Shown in pieces: positions 16,001 to 26,061 of a DNA stretch of 27,587 nucleotides. Where the stretch lies: positions 1-27,587 of the forward strand of contig JBBIQS010000098.1 in NCBI GenBank assembly GCA_037442205.1. Direction: 5' to 3'. The stretch comes from JBBIQS01 sp037442205. Its GTDB lineage: Bacteria; Myxococcota; Myxococcia; Myxococcales; UBA5297. Below the pieces are notes generated by a model that had not been told where the DNA came from, did no database searches, and saw only the letters and a program-made list of their open reading frames with translations. Position 1 is the first letter of the stretch. Every line of letters starts with the position of its first letter. The translations under genes and the position numbers were made by a program.

Positions 16001-16020
16001 GGCCATCTATCGAGATGGCC
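16001..16020 (-). other. Perfect hairpin over the LarA-like stop codon
   Basis: An 8-bp stem GGCCATCT/AGATGGCC with a 4-nt loop covers the TAG stop (16009-16007) of the LarA-like gene. There is no T-tract after it. It could stabilise the mRNA end or separate expression from the zinc-ribbon gene. Confidence 0.5.
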
Positions 16021-17215
16021 GAGGGAGGAACCGAGCGCCTGCCGGCAAGATCGCCGCGTCCGTGAGCTCGCAGCCCTCGAGTGCCTCGTCGATGGATGCG
16101 CACGGCTCCATTCCCAGGGCGCGCACCAGCTCGGCCGGCAGCGAAGTCACCGCGCGGATGCGGAATCTCTCCGCCTTCTCCCGCGCCGCCCAGACCGTGT
16201 GCGCGGCGATGTCGAAGCTGTGCCGCAGCGCGGCCTCCATCGCCGCGGCGGTGGGATGCTTCTCGAGGAAGGCCCGATGGCGCGCGGGCATGCCCTCGGA
16301 GCAGTCGGAGATCCAGACGATGGTGCCGCCGGGCCGGCAGGCGGCGGCCGCCGCCTCGAGCGCCTTGTGCCCCTGCACGAAGTCGACGTCGTAGGGATGC
16401 CCGCCGCTGCTGGCGATCACGGTCTGGTGGAGGGTGCAGGTCGCGGAATAGCCGTCCTCGAGAGCCTGGCAGCTCTGGGCGAAGGCCGCGCCGCGCTCGC
16501 CGGCGATGATCCGCACCGGCCCGCCCGACGAATCGAGCACCGGGATGACGTAGAGCTGCGGCGGGGCCTTGTGGCAGATGGCCTCGATTCGCTCCCGCAA
16601 CGGGTTGTTCTCCCTCACTCCCGCCCGAGCCAGCGGATGGCGCCCGCCTTCGGGCGCGAGGCAGGCCGAGTGGACCCATCGCGCGGTGGCGAGATCGGCC
16701 AGCCCCGGCGCCAGCAGCTTTCCGCCTGATCCGAAGCCGGCCAGGTAGTGGAATGAGGCCGGGCCCATCAGCACCAGCGCGTCGGCGTCGAGCGCCCGGG
16801 CGTCGAGTCGCGCCGGGCCGCATTGGCGGTGGGCCGCGGCGTTCTCGCAGTCGCGATCGCCGACCGCGATCTTTCCGAAGAAGCGGCCGAGCAGCCGGCG
16901 ATGCTCCTCCGCTCCGGTTCGCCGGTGGGTACCATTGGCCACCCGCACTTCCAGCAGTGACGCGCCGAGCTCCTCGATGACTGTCTCCACCAGCGCCACT
17001 GGCAGCGGCCGGGTCCCGTCGGGCAGCACCAGCACCACTCTGGCGCCGCGGGCGAGCTCGGCCAGCGGCGGCCCGCTCACCGGCGCGCACAGGGCGTCGC
17101 GGAGGGCGGTGCTCGGATCGGCGAGTGGCGGCGGCTCAGGGCGCGCCAGAGCGACAAGCCCCATCAGCGGCGGAGGCAGGGGGAGGGTGCGGCGGCCGGT
17201 GCGGAGAAAGTCCAT
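16007..17215 (-). CDS. LarA-family nickel-pincer enzyme (lactate racemase-like)
   Basis: 402 residues. LarA-type racemases and epimerases use a nickel-pincer nucleotide tethered to lysine. Positions expected from Lactiplantibacillus LarA are present with matching spacing: Asp66/Arg69 in DGTRP, His97 in NGTHRR, His156 and pincer Lys166 in HYLAGFGSGGK, Ni-ligand His182 sixteen residues later, and Gln281/Lys284 in QGHK. The N-terminal domain spans about 1-260 and the C-terminal domain about 260-402. The substrate is not readable; the family acts on several 2-hydroxy acids. The cofactor genes larB, larC and larE are not in the window. The ATG at 17215 is used; no clear ribosome binding site was confirmed. 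A hairpin covers the stop codon. Confidence 0.88.
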   Translation of the reverse strand: MDFLRTGRRTLPLPPPLMGLVALARPEPPPLADPSTALRDALCAPVSGPPLAELARGARVVLVLPDGTRPLPVALVETVIEELGASLLEVRVANGTHRRTGAEEHRRLLGRFFGKIAVGDRDCENAAAHRQCGPARLDARALDADALVLMGPASFHYLAGFGSGGKLLAPGLADLATARWVHSACLAPEGGRHPLARAGVRENNPLRERIEAICHKAPPQLYVIPVLDSSGGPVRIIAGERGAAFAQSCQALEDGYSATCTLHQTVIASSGGHPYDVDFVQGHKALEAAAAACRPGGTIVWISDCSEGMPARHRAFLEKHPTAAAMEAALRHSFDIAAHTVWAAREKAERFRIRAVTSLPAELVRALGMEPCASIDEALEGCELTDAAILPAGARFLPRPSR

Positions 17216-17553
17216 GCCCGCCGCGCAGGGTTGCGGAGCCCTGCCAAGCTGTCAACCTTCAGCGACCTGAACTGCTGAGCGCTCGAAGCCTTCCGGGCCC
17301 CGCTCGCGGTGGCTCGGGGGCCGGCCGAAAAGTGGACGCGGCGCGAGCGCGGGATTCGAATGGGAGCGGCTGGGCTCGGGCCAGGGCAGGTGCGAGCCCG
17401 AAGGAGGCCAATGGATCGGGGGGGCGATCGGGCTTGACCCTGAGGTTCGGGGAATGGTACGCGCTGTCAGTTAAATGCTCGCTCGCTCGGCTTTCTTGGG
17501 GGCGATGAGTGGTGCAGCCCACCGGAAGCTCGCGAGTCGAACGGGGAGTTGAC
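17216..17553. other. Divergent region between the LarA-like and M23 genes
   Basis: 338 bp between divergent starts. On the plus strand a 7-bp hairpin GGGCTCG/CGAGCCC (17372-17399) directly precedes a perfect AAGGAGG (17401-17407) and an 8-codon ORF MDRGGDRA (17411-17437). The stop of that ORF overlaps TTGACC (17434-17439), a possible -35 without a convincing -10. No larger gene is supported. Confidence 0.5.
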
Positions 17554-18465
17554 GTGAAAAACAGGTACTTCACCGTCCTCATCATTCCGGATGGCTCGCC
17601 AAGCACCCGAAAGCTCCGCGTGCCGCAGTGGGTGCTGACGCGCGCCGTGGTGGTCCTGGGCGTCCTGTTGGTCGGCGTGCTGGCCGCTTCCGTCCACTAT
17701 TTCCAGGTCGTTGGTGAAGTCACCGAGAACAAGATCCTCCGCGACGAGAATGTTCAGCTGCGCAACGATCTGAAGCGCATCCGCGAGAAGGTCACCCACA
17801 TCGGCACCACGCTCGACCGGGTCGAGCGCTTCGATCAGAAGCTGCGCGCCATCACCCTGCTCTCCGACCCCGACCGCCACCTGGCCATCGGCCCGGTGGG
17901 GATGATGGACAGCGAGGATCGCGACAGCCCCTCGGCGCGCGCCATGCTCGGCGACGTCGAGGCCCCGGCCCAGCTGGAGAGCCGGCTGGAGGGCCTGTCG
18001 GCCGAGGCGGTGCGCCAGGAGGAGCGGCTGCAGGAGCTGCAGGCCTACTTCGAGGATCAGAAGTCGCTGCTCTCCTCCACTCCTTCGATCTGGCCGATCC
18101 GCGGCTGGGTGACCAGCGACTTCGGGCACCGGCTCGATCCCTTCACCGCCGAGCGCATCATGCACAAGGGCCTGGACATCTCCGGTCCCTTCGGCGCTCC
18201 GGTGGCCGCTCCCTCCGACGCCACCGTGATCTTCGCCGGCATGGAAGGCGGCTACGGCAAGGTGGTGGTGCTCGACCACGGCTTCGGGGTCAAGACCCGC
18301 TACGGCCACCTCTCGGACATCAACGTCAAGGTGGGCGACCGCATCAAGCGCGGCGACAAGATCGCCGCGGTCGGCAACACCGGCCGCTCCACCGGCCCGC
18401 ACCTGCACTACGAAGTGCGCGTCAACGGCGTGCCCGAGAATCCGCGCAAGTTCATCCTCGAATAG
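17554..18465 (+). CDS. Membrane-anchored M23 peptidase (LytM-type)
   Basis: 303 residues from GTG 17554, chosen because GGGGAG lies five bases upstream; an in-frame GTG 15 codons earlier has no such site. A cytoplasmic segment with the pattern RYFTVLIIPDGSPSTRKLRVP precedes one membrane helix (about 29-49), a coiled coil (about 55-100 and 138-172), and the M23 domain (about 180-300). Zinc ligands are intact: His204 and Asp208 in HKGLD and His285 in HLH, with catalytic His283 and His252 in YGHLS. Active enzymes of this family cut peptidoglycan cross-bridges or stem peptides. The complete site argues for hydrolysis rather than an EnvC-like activator role. A hairpin lies between it and convergent lon. 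Confidence 0.93.
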   Translation: MKNRYFTVLIIPDGSPSTRKLRVPQWVLTRAVVVLGVLLVGVLAASVHYFQVVGEVTENKILRDENVQLRNDLKRIREKVTHIGTTLDRVERFDQKLRAITLLSDPDRHLAIGPVGMMDSEDRDSPSARAMLGDVEAPAQLESRLEGLSAEAVRQEERLQELQAYFEDQKSLLSSTPSIWPIRGWVTSDFGHRLDPFTAERIMHKGLDISGPFGAPVAAPSDATVIFAGMEGGYGKVVVLDHGFGVKTRYGHLSDINVKVGDRIKRGDKIAAVGNTGRSTGPHLHYEVRVNGVPENPRKFILE

Positions 18466-18489
18466 CGCCTTTCCCGACTCTGGATTTCC

Positions 18490-18525
18490 GACGAGGGCGG
18501 CTTCCGCGAGGGGCCGCCCTTCGTC
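18490..18525. terminator. Hairpin between convergent M23 and lon genes
   Basis: GACGAGGGCGGC (18490-18501) pairs with GCCGCCCTTCGTC (18513-18525), a 12-bp stem with one bulged base, 24 bp after the M23 stop. There is no T-tract on either side, so it is a terminator-like structure between two convergent genes rather than a canonical intrinsic terminator. Confidence 0.5.
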
Positions 18526-18552
18526 GTTGCGGGCGGTCGAGGCGCGCCCGGC

Positions 18553-21006
18553 TCAGTGGATCGGCGGCGGTGGTTCGAGCGGGATGCCGGCCGGCTTCTC
18601 CTGCGACTCGAGGGCCTCGTCGATGGCGTCCTCGACCGAATCGACCGGGATGAACTGCAGCTGGCGGCGGACCTCCTCCGGAACGCCCTCCAGGTCCGCC
18701 AGGTTGCGCCGGGGAAGGATCACCCGCCGCAGCCCGGCCTGGTGCGCGGCGATCACCTTCTCTTTGACGCCTCCCACCGGCAGCACCTTGCCGCGCAGGC
18801 TGATCTCGCCAGTCATTCCCACGTCGGTTCGCACCACCCGCCCATTGGCCAGCGACACCAGGGCCACCGACATCGCCACGCCGGCCGACGGTCCGTCCTT
18901 GCGAATCGCGCCCGCGGGCACGTGGATGTGCACCGTCTTGCCTTGAAACGCCCTCGACGGCACGCCGAACAGGGCCCAGTTCGAACGCACGTATGAGAGC
19001 GCCGCGGTGGCCGATTCGCGCATCACGTCGCCGAGCATCCCGGTCAGGATCAGCCGCTCCGACTGCGCGGCCATCATCGTCGCCTCGACGAACAGGATCT
19101 CGCCGCCCATGGGCGTCCAGGCGAGACCGGTGGCGATCCCCGGGCGGTCGATGCGCTCGGCCACTTCGTTGAAGAAGCGCGGCGGGCCGAGCAGCGCCTG
19201 CAGCTCGCCGGCCTGGACGCGAATCGGGGGCCGCTCGCCCTCGGCGATGCGCCGCGCCGCCTTGCGCGCCACCGCCGCGATCGCCCGCTCGAGGTTGCGC
19301 ACCCCCGCCTCGCGCGTGAAGCCGCGGATGATCGCCCGCAGTGCCTCGTCCTCGATCCGCAGCTCGTCCTCGCGCAGCCCGCTGGCGCTGAGCCCGCGAG
19401 CGACGAGGTAGCGGCGGGCGATCTGCAGCTTCTCGGCCTCGGTGTAGCCGGGCAGCGCCAGCATCTCGGTGCGGTCGAGCAGCGGCGCGGGGATGGTCTC
19501 GACGGTGTTGGCCGTGCAGATGAACAGCACCCGCGACAGGTCGAAGGGGACCCCGAGGTAGGTGTCCACGAAGGCCGAGTTCTGCGCCGGATCGAGCACC
19601 TCGAGCAGCGCCGCCGCCGGGTCGCCCTGGAACCCGACTCCGAGCTTGTCCACCTCGTCGAGCATGAAAACCGGGTCGCTGGCCTCGCTGCGCCGCAGGG
19701 CCTGGATGATCCGCCCGGGCATGGCCCCGATGTAGGTCCGCCGGTGGCCGCGAATCTCCGATTCGTCGTGGATGCCGCCGAGGCTGATGCGGATGAAGCG
19801 ACGCCCCAGGGCCCGGGCGATGGACTGGCCGAGCGAGGTCTTGCCCACTCCCGGTGGCCCCACGAAGCACAGCAGCGGCTCGCTGCGCCCGGCCTGGGCC
19901 TGAGGCACAGGAGCGGCGCTGGTCAGGTTGCCGACGTCGCCGGCGGCCAGGCCGAGCTCCGCAGCCCGTTCCTGGCGCAGCTTCATCACCGACAGGTACT
20001 CGAGAATGCGGTCCTTCACCGCGTCCAGATCGTAGTGATCGGCGTCGAGCACCTCGCGCGCGCGCTTGACGTCGATGGGGGCGCGCTGGGGCTTGGACCA
20101 GGGCAGGTCGGCGATCCACTCGAGCCAGGTGCGCACCTGCCCGTACTCGGGTGAGATGTCGGGGATGTGCGCCAGCCGGCCGAGCTCCCGCTCCACCTCG
20201 CGGCGGACCTCCTGGGGAGTCGGAATGCTCTCCAGCCGCCTGCGCAGCCGCTGCAGCTCGCTGCCCTCGGCGCCCTCGGCCTCGTCCAGCTCGCGCTGGA
20301 TGGTCTTGAGCTGCTCGCGCAGAACGTACTCGCGCTGCTGCTTGTCGATCCCCTGGCGGGTCTCGCGCGTGACCTGTTTCTGCACCTCGCGCACCACGGC
20401 CTCGTGTTGCAGCAGCTCGAGCAGCCGTCGCAGCTTGGCGGTGACCGAGTCCATCTCGAGGATGCGCTGGCGCTCGGCAGCGTCGATCGGCGCGACGGCG
20501 GCGATCTGGTAGGCGACCTCGCGCGGCTCGCTCAGGCTCTCGAGCACGCCGGCGATCTGCGCTGCCTGCTCGCTCTCGAGCAGCCGGATGAAGGTGTCCG
20601 CCGCCGCGCGGGTCAGTCCCTCGGCTTCGGTCCCGCGCAGGTCGGTCTCGGGAGCGCCCTGCAGCCGCACCACCGCGTAGGGCTCCTCGCGCACCCGCTC
20701 CAGGAACCGCACCCGCTCCAGCCCCTGCACCACGATGCGCAGCACCCCGTCTTCGGTCCGGAACAGCTGCCGGATCACTCCCGCGGTGCCCACCGGGTAG
20801 ACCTCGGTCTCGGCGCCGGGGCGCCGGGTGGCCAGTGACAGCATCCGATCGGCGCGCATCGCGTCCTCGACCAGCCGCACCGAGCCCGGCTGCCCGATCG
20901 CCAGCGGCACCACCGTGAGCGGGAAGACCACCGCGTCGTGCAGCGGCAATTGAGGCAGCGCGTCAGGCAGCGGGGCGCGGGGACGAGAAGGAGGTTTCCC
21001 GATCAC
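18553..21006 (-). CDS. lon: ATP-dependent Lon protease
   Basis: 817 residues. The N-terminal substrate-binding domain (about 18-205, starting LPQLPLHDAVVFPL) and helical linker lead to the AAA+ module with Walker A GPPGVGKT (383-390), Walker B VFMLDEVD (446-453) and LLDRTE sensor region. The protease domain has the Ser-Lys dyad Ser707 (KDGPSAG) and Lys750 (GGVKEK), 43 residues apart as in E. coli. A roughly 28-residue insertion (about 346-374, Ala/Gly/Pro-rich) precedes Walker A compared with E. coli Lon. Lon degrades damaged and regulatory cytosolic proteins. The start is GTG at 21006, with AAGGAG upstream, overlapping the hsp20 stop by four bases. Many myxobacteria carry two lon genes; which one this is cannot be told. 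Confidence 0.96.
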   Translation of the reverse strand: MIGKPPSRPRAPLPDALPQLPLHDAVVFPLTVVPLAIGQPGSVRLVEDAMRADRMLSLATRRPGAETEVYPVGTAGVIRQLFRTEDGVLRIVVQGLERVRFLERVREEPYAVVRLQGAPETDLRGTEAEGLTRAAADTFIRLLESEQAAQIAGVLESLSEPREVAYQIAAVAPIDAAERQRILEMDSVTAKLRRLLELLQHEAVVREVQKQVTRETRQGIDKQQREYVLREQLKTIQRELDEAEGAEGSELQRLRRRLESIPTPQEVRREVERELGRLAHIPDISPEYGQVRTWLEWIADLPWSKPQRAPIDVKRAREVLDADHYDLDAVKDRILEYLSVMKLRQERAAELGLAAGDVGNLTSAAPVPQAQAGRSEPLLCFVGPPGVGKTSLGQSIARALGRRFIRISLGGIHDESEIRGHRRTYIGAMPGRIIQALRRSEASDPVFMLDEVDKLGVGFQGDPAAALLEVLDPAQNSAFVDTYLGVPFDLSRVLFICTANTVETIPAPLLDRTEMLALPGYTEAEKLQIARRYLVARGLSASGLREDELRIEDEALRAIIRGFTREAGVRNLERAIAAVARKAARRIAEGERPPIRVQAGELQALLGPPRFFNEVAERIDRPGIATGLAWTPMGGEILFVEATMMAAQSERLILTGMLGDVMRESATAALSYVRSNWALFGVPSRAFQGKTVHIHVPAGAIRKDGPSAGVAMSVALVSLANGRVVRTDVGMTGEISLRGKVLPVGGVKEKVIAAHQAGLRRVILPRRNLADLEGVPEEVRRQLQFIPVDSVEDAIDEALESQEKPAGIPLEPPPPIH

Positions 21007-21404
21007 GGCGCTCCTTCCGCTTTGGGCAGGCGCAGCGTGAGGAATCCGTCTTCGTAGGTGGCGCGCACTGCCGTCGAGTCCACCGGGAAAGGCAGCGGCA
21101 CCTCGATCCGAAACGGCCCGTAGGCAATCTCCGCGGCGAGGAAGTGCTCGACCTCGCCCGGCACGCGCCACTGCCGCTCGCCCTCGACCACCAGCGCGTC
21201 CTGGTAGAGGGAGACCTCGAAGTCGTCTTCCGACACGCCCGCCAACTCCATCCGAACGACGAGCGCGTCGCACGCCTCATAGACGTCCACCGCAGGGCGC
21301 CACTGAGGCTGGGCGACCGTCGCGGGCGCGCTGAAAAGCTCGACCGGCCACTGGCTCGCCCAGACCGCGAGCCGATATCCAATTCGCCGGCTGCCGGTGT
21401 GCAT
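21003..21404 (-). CDS. Small heat shock protein, Hsp20/alpha-crystallin family
   Basis: 133 residues from ATG 21404. An alpha-crystallin domain spans about 34-128: it starts RPAVDVYEACDALVVRMELAG, continues through EDDFEVSLYQDALVVEGERQW and LPFPVDSTAVRATYEDGFL, and ends TLRLPKAE. It is an ATP-independent holdase that keeps unfolding proteins soluble. The C-terminal I-x-I/V anchoring motif of many family members is not evident. AGGAGG lies 13 bases upstream of the ATG, rather far; an in-frame TTG at 21455 has no ribosome binding site. The stop overlaps the lon GTG start, so holdase and protease are co-translated. No CIRCE element was seen upstream. Confidence 0.91.
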   Translation of the reverse strand: MHTGSRRIGYRLAVWASQWPVELFSAPATVAQPQWRPAVDVYEACDALVVRMELAGVSEDDFEVSLYQDALVVEGERQWRVPGEVEHFLAAEIAYGPFRIEVPLPFPVDSTAVRATYEDGFLTLRLPKAEGAP

Positions 21405-21613
21405 GCCGACCGAGAGACCTCCTGGAGCTCCGCGCGCGAGAATGCGCGCACCCAAGAAATTTGCGACCTCGCACCCGCGGCGTCAGGACTGCGTTGCCCG
21501 CAGTGCCATCGAGCGGGCGATCGCCGGGCAACTCGGGAAACTGCCCCGACTTTCCGGCGCGGCCGGGAGGTCGGCTGCGTTATGGTGCGCTGGCTCACTC
21601 AATCGAGGACCCG

Positions 21614-22672
21614 ATGCCCGTTGCCCTCCTTCTCGCCCAGCTCGCTCTGTCCCAGGCCGCCGCCCAGCCGGCCGCGCAGCCGCCCTCGGTCACGGTGGTG
21701 GCGGTGGGGCACATCGTCATGGGGACCAGCTACCCGCCCGAGCACCCGGCGCTGCCGCCCGAGGGAGGCCGCGGGATCTTCGATCCGGTGAGGCCGATCC
21801 TGAAGAACGCCGACGTGGCCTTCGGCAACCTGGCCGCGCCGCTGTCGGATCGCGGCGGCACCAAGAAGAAGGTCGACGGGATCAACGTCTTCGCCTTCCG
21901 CACCCCCAGCTCCTTTGGCGCCCACCTCAAGGAGGCCGGCTTCGACGTGGTGCAGGCGGCCAACAACCATATCCAGGACTTCGGCTCCGACGCCTACGAG
22001 GACACGCTCAAGAACCTCGACCAGCTCGGAATCGCGCACGTCGGCCGCAAGGGCGAGCTCTTCGTCAAAGAGCAGAACGGCATCAAGGTCGGGGTGCTGG
22101 GCTTCACCCAGCCCTACAACGACTTCTTCGCCACCTTCCACGACCTGGCCGCGGCCACCGAGTCGATCCGCGAGGCCAAGAAGAAGGTGGACGTGCTGGT
22201 GGTCGGGCTGCACGGCGGCACCGAGGGCGGCAACTCGCTGCACACGCCGCGCGGGCCCGAGTACCTGGGCAGCGAGTACCGCGGCGAGGTGGTGAAGTCG
22301 GCGCGGGCCCTGGTAGACGCCGGGGCCGACCTGGTGGTCGGCTTCGGGCCGCACTTGCCGCGGGCGATGGAGATCTACCAGGGCAAGCTCATCGACTACT
22401 CGCTCGGCAACTTCCTCACCTACGGCCCGTTCAATCTGCGGGGCGCGTGCGGGCTGTCGCTGGTGCTCGAGGCCCGCTTCGACAAGCTGGGCAACCTGCT
22501 GGCTTCCAAGGTCCACCCGCTGGTGGTCGAGAAGCCGGGGCTGCCCAAGCCCGACCCGGCCAAGCAGACGCTGGCGCATCTGCGCACGCTCTCCCAGCAG
22601 GACTTTCCGGAGAGCTTTCCCGAGATCGACGACGAGGGGAGCATCCGCCCACACGCGCAGGCGGCCAAGTAG
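21614..22672 (+). CDS. CapA/PGA_cap-fold protein with altered metal-site motifs
   Basis: 352 residues. The start, MPVALLLAQLALSQAAAQ, is a short signal-peptide-like sequence, suggesting export. The rest fits the CapA/PgsA metallophosphatase-like family: DPVRPILKNADVAFGNL, FAFRTPSSFGAHLKEAGFD, ANNHIQDFG, GIKVGVLGFTQPY, LVVGLHGGTEGG, ALVDAGADLVVGFGPH and GKLIDYSLGNFL. Several usual ligands are changed: family GD is GH (VGHIVMG), NLE is NLA, and GHHPH is GFGPH, while NNH and the final PH are kept. It may therefore be catalytically inactive or bind metal differently. The ATG has GAGGA four bases upstream and a TATGGT -10-like box at 21581-21586 without a good -35. No polyglutamate synthesis genes are nearby. 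Confidence 0.85.
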   Translation: MPVALLLAQLALSQAAAQPAAQPPSVTVVAVGHIVMGTSYPPEHPALPPEGGRGIFDPVRPILKNADVAFGNLAAPLSDRGGTKKKVDGINVFAFRTPSSFGAHLKEAGFDVVQAANNHIQDFGSDAYEDTLKNLDQLGIAHVGRKGELFVKEQNGIKVGVLGFTQPYNDFFATFHDLAAATESIREAKKKVDVLVVGLHGGTEGGNSLHTPRGPEYLGSEYRGEVVKSARALVDAGADLVVGFGPHLPRAMEIYQGKLIDYSLGNFLTYGPFNLRGACGLSLVLEARFDKLGNLLASKVHPLVVEKPGLPKPDPAKQTLAHLRTLSQQDFPESFPEIDDEGSIRPHAQAAK

Positions 22673-23105
22673 CGCCAGGGGAAGATCCGCGGGCAGCCGC
22701 CGGCGAAGCCGTTGAGGCAGCCTCGGACCATCGCGCCGATGGCCCGGATTCGGGAGGAACGACGGGCCGTTGCGCCGCTCTTGGTGGGACCAGCCGATTT
22801 GGACGCTCTCAAGCTCGGGCGCTGGACCGCGGCGCCGCCGAGCCTCTGAGGGGGAAGAAGGAGGAGGGCGAGGGCGAAATCTGCCAGCGATCTCGCCTGT
22901 TTGCGTCCTCTGGGAAAGGGTCGGCCGCCAGGGGCGTAATACATGGCGGAGCCCTCGGCGACGGTGCTAGAGTCGCGCGCTTTCGCGAGGACCTAGGGGT
23001 TACTTCTCACGGAAGCGACCAAGAAGCGCAGCCCGAAAAGACCAGCGTCCGGTCCCTCGGCAAGGCGCCAGGCATAGCGGCCCAAGGCGCGGCAGGCAGG
23101 AGTCC
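22673..23105. other. Intergenic region between the CapA-like gene and secA
   Basis: 433 bp without a supportable gene. Frames on both strands have no family pattern, and the longest minus-strand one overlaps the CapA-like gene. A TAGAGT box at 22968-22973 could be a -10 for secA, but no matching -35 was found. No terminator hairpin with a T-tract and no RNA family were recognised. Confidence 0.55.
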
Positions 23106-25961
<2,856 letters not shown>

Positions 25962-25989
25962 GCGGCCGCCCTGGCTGACTTCGTAGGCT

Positions 25990-26034
25990 GAATAAAGAAG
26001 CGCGCAGGAGGCCCGAGAGCCGCCTGCGCGCTTC
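25990..26034 (-). terminator. Terminator between secA and the macroglobulin gene
   Basis: A perfect 12-bp inverted repeat (GAAGCGCGCAGG at 25997-26008 with CCTGCGCGCTTC at 26023-26034), whose loop contains a further GGC/GCC pairing. On the minus strand it is followed by TTTATTC (25996-25990), so it should terminate the macroglobulin transcript; on the plus strand it may also serve secA, though there only ATCTT follows. Confidence 0.8.
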
Positions 26035-26061
26035 GATCTTCAGCCCGGGCGAGTGACGGCC

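Noticed and set aside
21405..21613. Heat-shock operator (CIRCE) or sigma-54 promoter upstream of hsp20
   Set aside because: No TTAGCACTC/GAGTGCTAA repeat; a TGGCAC is present on the minus strand but without the matching TTGC element.
22420..22944. 174-codon minus-strand open frame in the CapA-secA gap
   Set aside because: Largely overlaps the CapA-like gene, has no ribosome binding site and no recognisable motif.
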